A DNA stretch of 64,000 bases from Heliobacterium mobile. Its GTDB lineage: Bacteria > Bacillota > Desulfitobacteriia > Heliobacteriales > Heliobacteriaceae. Below the pieces are notes generated by a model. The model ran no database searches and was not told the origin of the DNA. It saw nothing but the letters and a program-made list of their open reading frames with translations. Location: the NCBI RefSeq assembly GCF_009720735.1, contig NZ_WNKU01000016.1, positions 1 to 64,000 on the forward strand, given 5' to 3'. Each line of letters opens with the position of its first letter. The first letter of the stretch is position 1. This document shows, one piece after another, positions 1-9,900 of the stretch. A program made the position numbers and the translations under genes.

Positions 1-885
1 ATTACAGTCGAAGATGCGTCGAACCACCAAGCCACCATCGCCGTGACCGTCGGGCCCGACGGAGCGATTACCGTCGGTACCATCACCAAATACACCGTTG
101 TCTTCAGCGCCGCTACCGACAGCACCACCGCCAACGATCTGTCCACCTTAGGCTTGGTCGGAACCACGGCAACATCGGGTACGCCCTCCGTCGCGACGGC
201 AGCCGTCAATTCCGGCACCGGCAAGATCGACATCACCTCTGTCAGTGCCGGTACGGCGACCATTACGGTGGAAGATGCATCGAACCACCAAGCCACCATC
301 GCCGTGACCGTCGGGCCCGACGGAGCGATTACCGTCGGAACCATCACGAAATACACTGTCGTCTTCAGTGCTGCCACCGACAGCACCACCGCCAACGATA
401 TGTCCACCTTAGGCCTAGTCGGAACCACGGCAACATCGGGTACGCCCTCCGTCGCGACGGCAGCCGTCAATTCCGGTACCGGTAAGATCGATATCACTTC
501 TGTCAGTGCCGGTACGGCAACCATTACGGTGGAAGATGCGTCGAATCACCAAGCCACCATGGCCGTGACCGTCGGTCCCGATGGAGCGATTACCGTCGGA
601 ACGATCACCAAATATACCGTCGTCTTCAGTGCCGCCACCGATAGCACCACGGCGAACGATGTGCCCACCTTAGGCTTGGTAGGTACCACAGCAACATCGG
701 ATGCACCTTCCGTCGCTACGGCATCCGTCAACTCGGGCACCAGTATGATCGACATCACTTCCGTCAGTGTTGGTACGGCTACGATTACGGTGGAAGATAC
801 TTTAGCGAATCAGGCAACGATCGCTGTAACGGTTAACGCGGACGGTACGATCACCATTGGGACTATCGTAAAATTCGGATCCTAA
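1..885 (+). CDS. Secreted Ig-like tandem-repeat protein, 3' part only
   Basis: The reading frame is open from base 1, so the window cuts the gene and the true start and any signal peptide lie upstream. The visible 294 residues are tandem 87-residue units, each with the features of a bacterial Ig-like (Big_2-type) fold: a VATAAV strand, a KIDITSVSAGTATITV strand and a closing VTV. The last unit ends in a short tail, TIGTIVKFGS, with no anchor motif. Such domains usually build extracellular stalks or adhesins; ligand and anchoring cannot be judged from this part. A strong terminator follows at 905-954, so this is the end of its transcript. Family call is firm, specific function unknown. Confidence 0.8.
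   Translation: MTVEDASNHQATIAVTVGPDGAITVGTITKYTVVFSAATDSTTANDLSTLGLVGTTATSGTPSVATAAVNSGTGKIDITSVSAGTATITVEDASNHQATIAVTVGPDGAITVGTITKYTVVFSAATDSTTANDMSTLGLVGTTATSGTPSVATAAVNSGTGKIDITSVSAGTATITVEDASNHQATMAVTVGPDGAITVGTITKYTVVFSAATDSTTANDVPTLGLVGTTATSDAPSVATASVNSGTSMIDITSVSVGTATITVEDTLANQATIAVTVNADGTITIGTIVKFGS
43..825 (+). repeat. Three in-frame 261-bp tandem repeats
   Basis: Units begin at 43, 304 and 565 and the pattern restarts at 826, giving an exact 261-bp (87-codon) period. Units 1 and 2 are close to identical with mostly synonymous changes; unit 3 has diverged more, for example a threonine-to-aspartate change after the TTATS motif. The array continues out of the window on the left, so the copy number is unknown. 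Confidence 0.9.
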
Positions 886-904
886 AAATTAAATCTGATA
901 TATT

Positions 905-954
905 GAACAAGAAAACCGGTTGAGAGGCTTATTTCTCAACCGGTTTTCTTGTTC
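905..954 (+). terminator. Strong hairpin terminator after the Ig-repeat gene
   Basis: A perfect 21-bp inverted repeat (905-925 with 934-954) has an 8-base loop, and the right arm carries a T-rich stretch. The AACCGGTT core recurs in the terminator at 62900-62948. Confidence 0.85.
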
Positions 955-1043
955 AAAACCCTAACCATAGTATATAGTTGGCAGGCTATACATAACTGAA
1001 CAGTGTAATCAAGTCAAGTGTTCATAAATTTCTCAGGCATGTA

Positions 1044-1071
1044 TTGTGTCTTAAAATAAGGATGGTATAAT
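1044..1071 (+). promoter_or_regulatory. Candidate sigma-A promoter for the 1209 gene
   Basis: TTGTGT at 1044-1049 and a perfect TATAAT at 1066-1071 are separated by 16 bp. The rest of the 886-1208 gap holds the terminator at 905-954, a tenfold base repeat TCTCCAATGT seen near 1112 and 1160, and the ribosome site AGGAGG at 1193-1198. I see no other gene in it. Confidence 0.5.
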
Positions 1072-1208
1072 TTATCTGAGTAAAATTAACATGATTCAAA
1101 CAATTTTCTATTCTCCAATGTCGAGTACTTCGTTGAAGTTCCCACTACCGCTAACCTTTCTCCAATGTTATCCAATTAATTATTTTTATAAAAGGAGGAA
1201 AGGAATTA

Positions 1209-3065
1209 ATGAAAAAGGTATTTACAATCAATCCGTCGAGCCATGACTCCCTTAGGAGGCCGGGGAAAGGGAAACATCTGCTACTCACTTCCCTATTGAC
1301 GATTACCATGCTTTCTACGACAGCGATGAGTGCCATGGCGACGCCCATCAAATCCGGGCCTTCCGTAGATTGGGAGAGTACCTATCAACGTCCGAATGGA
1401 GGACCCCGTAACTCAGGGGATGAGACACACCCCTGTATTCAACAGACTGATGATGGCGGCTACATAATCGCTTCTTCTACGTTAAGCGCGACAAAAGATG
1501 CAGATGGCGACCCTCAAAATGATGTTTATCTCCTCAAAACCGATGCCCACGGAAATGAAGTCTGGAAGCAATTATATAACACACCTGAATATGACGTGGC
1601 TATGTCTGTACGACAGACGACGAAAGACGGACGCCCAGACAGCCCAGTCGATGGATACATTATCACCGGTTATACATATGTAAACAGCGATGTTTATAAC
1701 CAACTCTTTTTATTGCGAACAGATCTTCAGGGAACTCAAAAATGGATCAAATATTTTGGTTCGGAAGATGGCTTAATCTACGATGATCGAGGATATGCGG
1801 TCACTCAATCTAGCGACGGAGGTTTTCTCGCGGTTGGTTTTAGCAACTGTGGCCCTAACGGCGACAGGCAAGTTTATGCTGTCAGAACTGACGCGAATGG
1901 TGAGCTGCTTTGGGAAAAGTACTACGGCGGCCCCCAAGATGATGAAGTTTTTTCCGTGAGCAATACAGAAGATAACGGCTTTATCCTGGGTGGTTATACA
2001 AGCTCTTTCGGAACTGGACGAAAGGACGCATATTTGATCAAGCTGAACGCGAGCGGTAAGGAAGAATGGCAGGAAAAAGCCTTTGGGGAAAGCGAAGATG
2101 AAATTCTCTATGACGTAAAACAAACTAGCGATCTGGGTTATATCGCGACAGGGACTACAGCCAGTCCGGAACTTCAGTCGGATAATTGGAAAACCTACTT
2201 GCTCAAGGTGACTGCAAAAGGGGATCAAGAGTGGCAAAAAGCGGTTAGCCAGGGCAGTTATGATGAAGGCCGAGCTGTTGTCCAGACGGACGATGGTGGC
2301 TACGTTGTGATCGGAACGTCTTATAACGTCAATAACTCGGGAATATATACTCCGATGTTCGTAAAAACCGATGCAGCCGGTACTCCGATTTGGGAAACCG
2401 ATTATAGCACTAAGGGGAGTTACTACATTTTTTCGGGCCAGCAAACCGAAGATGGAGGCTTTATCGCGGCCGGGTATCCCGATGGTTATGAACGGAAAAT
2501 CTACGTGGTCAAGCTTAAAGGTGGAGAGACAGCGTCCGTTGAATCTCTCGACCTAACTGGTGCGGGGATTGAAGACGGAAAAGTCAAGCTCAATGTCGGC
2601 GATACGCTCAAACTGACGGCGACTGCGGAATATGATGATAGTTCTAACGTAGATGTAACTTCCTCTCCAGCCTGTCGGTGGGATTCCAGCGATGCCCGGG
2701 TGGTCACAGTAGACAAGGGGAACGTCAAAGCGGTTGCTGCGGGAACGGCGAAAGTTACAGCTACCTTTGGCGGCAAAACCAAAACAATTACTGTCACGGT
2801 TGCCGGCGATCATAAAGTCAGCAAACTAAAACTTACGCCCACGAGTAAGACGATTAAGGTTGGAGACACTTGTCGGCTGACGGTGACAGCCACATATACA
2901 GATAAATCGACAGAAAATGTGTCTGAACAAGCATCTTGGCTAGTTAAAACAGGGAACGCGGTTATTGTAGACAAGGGTTTAGTCACTGGCGAAACAAAGG
3001 GAAAAGCTACGATTACGGCTACCTTTGGTGGCAAGACCGTAACAGCAAAGATTACTGTAAAGTGA
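1209..3065 (+). CDS. Secreted beta-repeat protein with two C-terminal Big_2 domains
   Basis: The ATG at 1209 follows AGGAGG by about ten bases. Residues 1-45 form a signal peptide with an unusually long, basic n-region and an AMA cleavage site. Residues about 60-440 carry repeated units of the form DGGYI..G, then KTDA.G...W, typical of delta-60/PQQ-like beta-propeller surface proteins. Residues about 441-531 and 533-618 are two Big_2 Ig-like domains, each ending in an FGGKT...TVTV strand. There is no SLH, LPXTG or membrane anchor, so attachment would be through the Ig-like part or another protein. It is monocistronic: its own promoter candidate at 1044-1071 and terminator at 3094-3136. Role unknown, probably a surface or exported binding protein. 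Confidence 0.8.
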   Translation: MKKVFTINPSSHDSLRRPGKGKHLLLTSLLTITMLSTTAMSAMATPIKSGPSVDWESTYQRPNGGPRNSGDETHPCIQQTDDGGYIIASSTLSATKDADGDPQNDVYLLKTDAHGNEVWKQLYNTPEYDVAMSVRQTTKDGRPDSPVDGYIITGYTYVNSDVYNQLFLLRTDLQGTQKWIKYFGSEDGLIYDDRGYAVTQSSDGGFLAVGFSNCGPNGDRQVYAVRTDANGELLWEKYYGGPQDDEVFSVSNTEDNGFILGGYTSSFGTGRKDAYLIKLNASGKEEWQEKAFGESEDEILYDVKQTSDLGYIATGTTASPELQSDNWKTYLLKVTAKGDQEWQKAVSQGSYDEGRAVVQTDDGGYVVIGTSYNVNNSGIYTPMFVKTDAAGTPIWETDYSTKGSYYIFSGQQTEDGGFIAAGYPDGYERKIYVVKLKGGETASVESLDLTGAGIEDGKVKLNVGDTLKLTATAEYDDSSNVDVTSSPACRWDSSDARVVTVDKGNVKAVAAGTAKVTATFGGKTKTITVTVAGDHKVSKLKLTPTSKTIKVGDTCRLTVTATYTDKSTENVSEQASWLVKTGNAVIVDKGLVTGETKGKATITATFGGKTVTAKITVK

Positions 3066-3093
3066 TCTATTAAGAGATCACTAGCTGTGAAAT

Positions 3094-3136
3094 CCTTCCG
3101 GAAACATTCCATTGTTTCCGGAAGGGTCTTTTTTAT
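3094..3136 (+). terminator. Rho-independent terminator after the 1209 gene
   Basis: A 12-bp perfect stem (3094-3105 with 3114-3125) with an 8-base loop is followed by a T-run from 3127. Confidence 0.9.
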
Positions 3137-3205
3137 TACAGGATTTTTGAATACCCCATACAGGAGATAATCGCAAATCTCTCCAATACAGGTAAATGAA
3201 ATGAT

Positions 3206-3280
3206 CCTCAGTAAAATTCTTGAGAACTGGCAGGAAATTTTAAACAGCTTACGAAACAATACATAGGATCTCAGGGTGAT
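3206..3280 (+). promoter_or_regulatory. Conserved upstream element with sigma-H-like promoter (copy 1)
   Basis: This stretch aligns over about 75 bp with 5728-5800 upstream of the next gene. Shared blocks are AGTAAAATT, GCAGGAA, ACGAAACA and TACATAG. GCAGGAAAT at 3230-3238 and CGAAA at 3252-3256 fit the sigma-H pattern (RNAGGAWWW, then GAAT, with 17 bases between GGA and GAA), except that the last T of GAAT is A. The remaining gap to 3413 also holds an AGGAGG at 3302-3307 and a 14-codon ORF at 3328-3372 with no convincing ribosome site. Confidence 0.5.
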
Positions 3281-3413
3281 ACATTTTTTACATGAAGTGA
3301 AAGGAGGTTACATATCAAGAGGGATCTATGCTTAGAGGAGAGGAGATTAAAGTCAAAACGCAAGTGCCTTAGTACTAAAAACCACAAAAAACTTATTAAG
3401 GGGTGGAGAAATT

Positions 3414-5606
3414 ATGTCCGTAAAAAAGTGGTCTATTTGCCTATTCACCGTCATTTTGGGACTATTCCTAGTTAGCCCTGCATTTGCCGATGAAAAATCC
3501 GATTATGAAAAACTGATTAAACAACGATCCGCTCAACAATCGGTTGCTGAAGTAACACCGGATACGGCCCAGGTAGAGAACTTATCGAAAGCGGTAAAGC
3601 AAAAAGCCCCTGCAGCCAGTTCCGATTATATCTATGAAAGTGAACCCAACTATAACATCTCCCTCGCCGATGACATTGTACTAAACAAATACGTTTCCGG
3701 TTCCTTTAGCACCAATTATGATCTGGATTACTATAGAGTAAACGTGCCTACATCAGGAAATCTTACAGTAATCGCTACGGCGGGATCAGATTTAAATAGC
3801 CATTTAATTCTACAACTCGTCGACGGTGACGATAATTCTTTAGCCTGGGGCTCTCTCGTAACCACTTCCACATCTTCTGGGCAGGTTATTTCGAAAACCT
3901 TGTCGCCGGGCACCTACTATATTGTCTTGTTCGGCGATACTTCCGCCTCTCTGGTTAACAAACCTTACCTTATGGAAGCTCTGATGGACAGCAGCAGCAG
4001 CGATACGACGCCGCCGGCCGTGCAGAGTGTCGATCCCCCGAAATGGTCTACCAATGTAAAAGTAAATCAGACCCACACCATTACTTATAGCGAACCGATA
4101 AAACGCGGCACCGGTTTAGTCAGTATTTGGAATTACAATACCTACGAAGATTTTCCCACTTCAGCCGCCGTAAATGGAAACACCTTATTAGTAACTCCCG
4201 TCGGTAACTTGAAGGCAAACACGAAGTATATGCTGTCTTTGAAAAAAGGGGCTGTCACTGACCAATCGGGGAATCAAAGTGACGAATTTTACTATAGCTT
4301 TACCACCGGAGCATCCTCTGATGGCATACCGGTGACCGCGATCTCCGTCAGCCCGAGCAGCTTGTCCTTGAACGTCGGGGATAGTCCCCAACAATTACAG
4401 GTTACCGTCAGTCCAAGCAACGCTACAAACCAGAACATAAACTATACCGTGAGCAATCCGAATGTGGTGTCCGTCACCCCAGACTTAATGGTGACCCCAC
4501 TGGCCGCAGGAACTGCGACGATTACCTTTACACCGCAAGATGGCAGTAACTGCTCGGCTGTTGTAAATGTGGCCGTTTCTGCCAAATCATCCAATTTGAC
4601 ATCCATCGTGATTGCTCCGTTCAACGTTTCCTTGAACGTTGGCGGTACGACCCAGTTAACGCTAACCGGGAAATATCAAGACGGTACAACAAAACCGGTC
4701 ACTGGTGCCAGCTGGACATCTTCCGATAATAAAATCGCTCGTGTCGATAGCAATGGCAACGTAACCGCCTTAAAAACAGGAACCGTAGTCGTATCGGCCT
4801 TATATCAGGGGAAACTGGCTACCTGTACGGTAACAGTTAAGGCAGGTTCTTCCCTAACGGCGACGCCGAGTTCACTCACCATGAGTGTAGGAGAAACCAC
4901 TTCAGTAAAACTTACCGCTCAAGTCAATGGAGTTGTGCAGGATGTCACCGAAAACGCAGATTGGTCTTCCGATAACAATGGTGTGGTTGTAGTCTCCGAA
5001 GGGAACGTAACGGCTATTGCGGAAGGGTATGCGAATATCACCGCGAGCTACCAAGGCAGTCAAGTCCTAATCCCCGTTACTGTGAATGCGACAGCAAGCG
5101 ATATTACGCTGAGCACCAACCCGGAGGAACTCAACATTCAAGTCGGTGGCAAAGCCCAGCAATTGAAAGTGCTAGCCACCGATGAAACCGGAAGAATCAC
5201 GGAAGTGACCAAATCATGCACATTCGAATCGGGCGATGAAGATGTGGTCACGATCGATAAAAACGGAAAAGTCACTGCTGTGGCTAGAGGCGAAACTTCC
5301 ATCGCCGTTTATTATGAAGATCAGGAAATCGATGTTCCCGTCACCGTTACTGCAACGGTGAAGTCGATTTCCGTAAATCCCGCTTCCGTAACACTGGCGG
5401 TCGGTGATACCGCTGAAATTTCCGTAACCGGCTATTATGCGAATAAAGAAGAAGCCGATGTAACCGATGAAGCCAAGTTCTCCACATCGAACAAAAAAGT
5501 GTGCACCGTAGAAGATGGGGTCATCTGCGCTGTCGGTAAAGGAACAGCTAAAATTACAGTCACCGTAGGCAAGCTGAAAAAGAACGTCACCGTGAAAGTG
5601 AAATAA
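3414..5606 (+). CDS. Secreted PPC-domain, SbsA-type and multi-Big_2 protein
   Basis: The 730-residue product starts with a clear signal peptide ending SPAFA at about residue 25. Residues about 75-190 resemble a bacterial pre-peptidase C-terminal (PPC) beta-sandwich, with ESEPNYNISLA and a DLDYYRV strand. Residues about 196-298 form an SbsA-type Ig-like domain (Big_5), with the TPPAVQSVDP opening and a FTTG close. Five Big_2 domains follow to the C-terminus. No SLH or sortase motif is present. The start follows a GGGGTGGAG site. It is a single-gene unit with its own upstream element (3206-3280) and terminator. By family this is an exported surface-layer or adhesin-like protein; the PPC domain, usually next to secreted peptidases, stands here without a catalytic domain. 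Confidence 0.8.
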   Translation: MSVKKWSICLFTVILGLFLVSPAFADEKSDYEKLIKQRSAQQSVAEVTPDTAQVENLSKAVKQKAPAASSDYIYESEPNYNISLADDIVLNKYVSGSFSTNYDLDYYRVNVPTSGNLTVIATAGSDLNSHLILQLVDGDDNSLAWGSLVTTSTSSGQVISKTLSPGTYYIVLFGDTSASLVNKPYLMEALMDSSSSDTTPPAVQSVDPPKWSTNVKVNQTHTITYSEPIKRGTGLVSIWNYNTYEDFPTSAAVNGNTLLVTPVGNLKANTKYMLSLKKGAVTDQSGNQSDEFYYSFTTGASSDGIPVTAISVSPSSLSLNVGDSPQQLQVTVSPSNATNQNINYTVSNPNVVSVTPDLMVTPLAAGTATITFTPQDGSNCSAVVNVAVSAKSSNLTSIVIAPFNVSLNVGGTTQLTLTGKYQDGTTKPVTGASWTSSDNKIARVDSNGNVTALKTGTVVVSALYQGKLATCTVTVKAGSSLTATPSSLTMSVGETTSVKLTAQVNGVVQDVTENADWSSDNNGVVVVSEGNVTAIAEGYANITASYQGSQVLIPVTVNATASDITLSTNPEELNIQVGGKAQQLKVLATDETGRITEVTKSCTFESGDEDVVTIDKNGKVTAVARGETSIAVYYEDQEIDVPVTVTATVKSISVNPASVTLAVGDTAEISVTGYYANKEEADVTDEAKFSTSNKKVCTVEDGVICAVGKGTAKITVTVGKLKKNVTVKVK

Positions 5607-5623
5607 ATGAATTGATTCTACCT

Positions 5624-5655
5624 ATCCGAAGGGAACACCCCTTCGGATTTTTTCT
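5624..5655 (+). terminator. Rho-independent terminator after the 3414 gene
   Basis: A 10-bp stem, ATCCGAAGGG (5624-5633) with its complement at 5639-5648, is followed by a T-run. Confidence 0.9.
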
Positions 5656-5727
5656 GCCACAAAAGTACATTTCAGTATTTTGGCCATTCCTCAAGGGATG
5701 TTTCTTTATATTGTAAAGAGGGATACT

Positions 5728-5800
5728 CCTAGTAAAATTTTTGAATATATGCAGGAAGATTTACGCAATCCACGAAACAGTACATAGAGTATAGGCTGAT
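5728..5800 (+). promoter_or_regulatory. Conserved upstream element with sigma-H-like promoter (copy 2)
   Basis: This is the partner of 3206-3280, with the same order of blocks AGTAAAATT, GCAGGAA, ACGAAACA, TACATAG and GGCTGAT. GCAGGA at 5751-5756 and GAA at 5774-5776 are 17 bases apart, as in sigma-H promoters. The -10 reads CGAAACA, an imperfect match. It lies 85 bp before the start of the 5836 gene. Confidence 0.5.
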
Positions 5801-5835
5801 CTTTTCTACCAAAAGAACTGAACAGGAGGCGGGCT

Positions 5836-6816
5836 ATGGTGAATGTACCCAAGAAACTGCTGGCATTGATCATGTCAACAAGTATGTTCTGTTCCGTCAC
5901 TTCAATTGCCTTAGCAAACACACCGGATAATCAACCGGCAAGGAGTGTTGTTCAACCGCTAAGTGCCGTAGCCTGTTGCGTCGAAGTGACGACAAAGGAT
6001 GACGTTGACCCTATAGTACCGATCGGAAGCACCCTCCAACTTGTCGCAACCGTGACCGACGCGAACGGCGATGAGATCAAAAAACCAAGGCTCTCTTGGA
6101 AGTCTAAAAACAGCAAAGTCGCCACAGTGGCCAAAAACGGCCTTGTTAAGGCGATCTCCGCAGGTGAAACGACGATCACTGTAACCTGTGGAAAAGTATC
6201 ATCGGAAATAGTGGTCCAAGTCAAAGACCCTTATGCAATTGACTCCTTGGAAATCCAGGAGCCAGAGGATGGTACCGAATTAAATGTAAATCAGACGATT
6301 ACCTTGTCTGTCCTTGCTTACGACGAAGACGGAAATGAAGTCGACCTCAGCAAGAGCAAGAAGAAAGTCGCTTGGACTTCTAGTGATGCTAATGTGGCTG
6401 CCGTCGATGCGAGAGGAAATGTGAAGGCCAAAAGAGCCGGTGATGTGACGATTACAGCGAAAATCGATGACGTGTCCAATACGTTGGATCTGACCGTCGT
6501 CGATCCGAACTCCTCAAGCACGGTGGAAGAATTGGAAATCGAAGAACCGGAAGACGGCACGGAGCTAGAACCCAAACAGACCGTCTATCTTCATGTGATC
6601 GCCTATGACGAAAATGGCGATGAAATCGATCTGAGCGGCACCAATCAGAAGGTTACTTGGAGTACGAGCAATCCTTCGGTAGCCACCGTCGATTCTAATG
6701 GAAAAGTCACGACGAAATCGGTCGGTGATGTGACGATTACAGCAAAAATCGGCAATGTGACCGCGACGCTCGATCTAATTGTCTCCAATGATGATGATTC
6801 CGGAGTATATGTATAG
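5836..6816 (+). CDS. Secreted protein of three Big_2 Ig-like domains
   Basis: The ATG at 5836 follows AGGAGG at 5824-5829. The 326-residue product has a signal peptide (about residues 1-32, ending ALA) and three Big_2 domains at about 63-139, 144-230 and 236-317. Domains 2 and 3 begin with a nearly identical motif, EIxEPEDGTEL, and share a conserved LSVLAYDEDGNEVDLS-like strand, so they arose by duplication. The C-terminus is a short acidic tail (NDDDSGVYV). There is no enzymatic or anchoring domain. It has its own regulatory element and terminator. It is probably a small surface scaffold or accessory protein; function not known. Confidence 0.8.
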   Translation: MVNVPKKLLALIMSTSMFCSVTSIALANTPDNQPARSVVQPLSAVACCVEVTTKDDVDPIVPIGSTLQLVATVTDANGDEIKKPRLSWKSKNSKVATVAKNGLVKAISAGETTITVTCGKVSSEIVVQVKDPYAIDSLEIQEPEDGTELNVNQTITLSVLAYDEDGNEVDLSKSKKKVAWTSSDANVAAVDARGNVKAKRAGDVTITAKIDDVSNTLDLTVVDPNSSSTVEELEIEEPEDGTELEPKQTVYLHVIAYDENGDEIDLSGTNQKVTWSTSNPSVATVDSNGKVTTKSVGDVTITAKIGNVTATLDLIVSNDDDSGVYV

Positions 6817-6826
6817 CTCTAGGCTT

Positions 6827-6859
6827 ACCCCGCTTAACCAAAACAGCGGGGTTTTTTTT
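6827..6859 (+). terminator. Rho-independent terminator after the 5836 gene
   Basis: ACCCCGCT (6827-6834) pairs with AGCGGGGT (6845-6852), followed by an eight-T run. Confidence 0.9.
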
Positions 6860-6992
6860 AATTTTAAAATATTTACACCTAAAAATCTCCTACTTACCGA
6901 CTAAGGTTATGGAGGATTCCGGTATATACAAACCGAATAGGGAAATCAATCGTTCATTAGAAAACAATTATATGAACCAAGGAGGCGTTGCC

Positions 6993-9900
6993 GTGATCCA
7001 TGCGCAGTTGATTCAGAGAAGGTCCCTCTATTCCAGCTTATGCCTTCTAATCGTACTTGTATTGATTGGCCTTATGGTGCTACCGATGTCTGCCAGTGCA
7101 GCGGACCCTCCGGTTCCGTACAAGGATATCCCGCTGGGGAATTCCTTATATCCAGTAGTACGGTATCTGTCAGACAGGAATATCCTCCATGGGTATCCCG
7201 ACGGTGCCTTCCATCCGGAGTTGCCTTTAACACGTGGGCAGATGGCCCAGATCGCGGCTACCCTTCTTCGCCAGTCCGGTCGTCTGCCTGCCGGAGGCGA
7301 GGAGCGGCCCTTCACCGATGTGCCCCCCGGCTACTGGGCGCACAGCGCCATTGCCGCCATGAAGCAAGCCGGTGTGATGGAAGGCTTCCAGGACGGCGAT
7401 TTTCAGCCGGAGGCAACGCTGACTCGCGCCCAAGCGGTAGCCGTCATGATACGGTTAGAACCGGTCTCCCCTTCGGTCGTGCCGACAACAGCTATTGGTG
7501 ACGTGCCGGCCAGTCATTGGGCATCTCGACCGGTCCAAATGGCTGTGGCCGCCGGGCTCTTTTCTCCTCAGGGGGCCGGCCATGCCTTTATGCCGGACGA
7601 GCCCGCCTTGCGCGGCCAGATCGCTCAGGCCTTAGCCAAGCTGCTCACCGTCGCTCCTACGTTACGGCAGCAGCCCTTGGCAATGAAACTCATTCCCCAA
7701 GGACAAGCCCTCCTGCGCCGGAAGGGTCACGACGCCGCTGTCCCTGCTCAGGAACCACTCACAGTCACAGGCGGTGATGCCGTGGAAGTGATAAGTGGAG
7801 AGGCCCGATTGGAATGCGAAGACGGTTCTTCCTTGTTGCTGACTACCGGGACGAAGATCACGATCACCGAGGCCAGAGGAAGAAGTTATATCGTCAAGGG
7901 CGGCCGTCCCAGCGTCACTATCGACCGCCTTGTCTTGCAGATGCCTGTGGGAGACCTCTTCTTCTCGGTGGCTGAACTCCTTAAGGCTAGTGCCAATACT
8001 ACTGCCCCTGCGCCAACAAAGACTGCCTTGCGCGGGCAAACCTATTGGGCCAGCTCTCGGATCCTGCCGGAAATGCTTTTGGCCTTGGACGGTGAACCGA
8101 ACCCGGCAGAAAGTGCTGCCAAAAGTGATGAGTGGTGGCGCACGGCCGAGCAAGATTCTTCTCGCTTAGAAATGAATACGCCTTGGGGCGTGGCCTCTGT
8201 TCAAGGAACGTCCGGTGAGACTTACGCTATGGCGGACGGAACCGGCGGGACTCGATGCTTAGAGGGTTCGATTCAGAACGTAAGCAAAAGCGGCGGCATC
8301 GCCACCGTTATCGGCGGACAGGAGACCTTAGTGCCGGCTAATGCGCCTCCCTCTCCCCCGGCACCGCTCAGTCCTGCCGCGGTCGCCAGCTTTTTCAACC
8401 AGCAGAGCTTCTTCACTGAAGCCGCCAATCAGATCGGCCAAAACGCACCAGAACCCATCGCACCGGCAGGGCCCCTGACGCCGGCGCCAACGGTTGCCCT
8501 GCCGGGCGTACCTCCGGCCCCTCCCGGTCCGGCTCCGCAGGCGCAAGTCATTCAGCAGGCCATACAAGGCCTTTCCTCGCCGGGAACGCCGGCAGGCCCG
8601 CAGTCTCCAGGGAACACTCCGGGACAAGGCCAGGGAAATCCGGGAGGAGGGGGCGGCACGAGCACACCAGATATTTCGGCGTCCCCCGTGAATGTGGAAG
8701 CACAACTCAAGGACGGAAATACAGAGGCTCAATCGACGACCCGTTGGACTGTCGATATTAGCGGCACTACCTTGAAGGATAGGTTTAGTGAAGAGCAAAT
8801 CAGCGTGTCCGGCCTTCCGGATGGCTTTTCGCTTACCGCCCGCAAGGCCTCTGATAAAACGATTGAGTTCGCCTTGATCGGGCAGACGGCTCAACCGGTC
8901 CAAACGGCTTTAGACTTTACCGTAACGATTCAGAAGTCAGCCTTTAACCGCTCGCCTAAAGGGGATGGCTTGCCTGTTAAGCTACGGCTGAAGCCTTTCC
9001 AGCGAGTCGTCTCGGTCCGTGTCGTCACCGGCACGGTCAAAATCCGGAATGAAGATAATTCCCCCGACCCCTCTGCGAACCAATGGGCTCTCGCCATCGA
9101 AAGCGGTACCTTGAAATCCGATTTGTCGATGGATGATGTGGCCGTGGAGGGCCTCCCGGAAGGGCTGAATTGGCAAATGCGCCAAGGTTCTGCCGGGACG
9201 ATTAAAATCACCGTAACCGGGGAAGCGACCGAGAGCTTTTACACCCCCCTTTCCGTGACCCTCACTGTCAAAGGGAGTGCCTTGCTGGAACCGAATATGG
9301 AGGACGCTAAACCGGTGACGGTGATGATCGTCCCCACCGTTCTGAAAGTCGGCGCATCCGCGAAAACCGATACGGTCTATATCACCGAAACCGGCAAGGT
9401 CGCCAGCAAACGCAACCAGTGGATCTTTACACTGGACAACGGTACGGTCAAATCGACACTGTCGAAAAGCGATGTCTCCATCGACGGCTTACCGGCCGGG
9501 CTTACGGCCACCGTCTCTAAAGGAAACGGAAACGAACTGGCGATCACCCTGTCGGGCACGATGGCCGCTGTCCCTACGGAACGGCTGCCTGTCACAGTCA
9601 CGGTGCTCAAGAGTGCCTTTCTTGGTAAAAACTATATCGACGCAGATCCGATCACTGTCGCCATTGAACCCCTGCCGGATCGGATCCGCGTGAACGCGGA
9701 AACCTCGATGGTACAGATGGCTCCCGGCAATCTCACCGTTGACAAGACGAATAATCGCTGGCTGCTCGCTGTGGATTTTGGCACCGTTCGCTCCTCTGTC
9801 AGCAACGACGATTTGGACGTGGAGGGGCTTCCGGAAGGTTTGACGGTGACGGCTGTCAAGGGAAGCGGCAATCGCATCATCGTCACCGTCACCGGGACGC

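Noticed and set aside
1773-2444. Minus-strand ORF of 223 codons inside the 1209 gene
   Set aside because: It is a shadow of a repeat-rich gene with a clear signal peptide and domains on the plus strand; no ribosome site is present.
3328-3372. 14-codon ORF in the leader of the 3414 gene
   Set aside because: The AGGAGG nearby is about 20 bases from its ATG, too far for a leader peptide, and the peptide has no recognisable pattern.
6909-6992. N-terminal 28-residue extension of the giant SLH protein
   Set aside because: It lacks a ribosome site and would precede the signal peptide; GTG 6993 follows a strong AAGGAGG.
8328-8903. Minus-strand ORF of 191 codons within the proline-rich linker of the giant SLH gene
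   Set aside because: It is an arginine-rich antisense frame of a Pro/Gly/Ala-rich linker, a common artefact.
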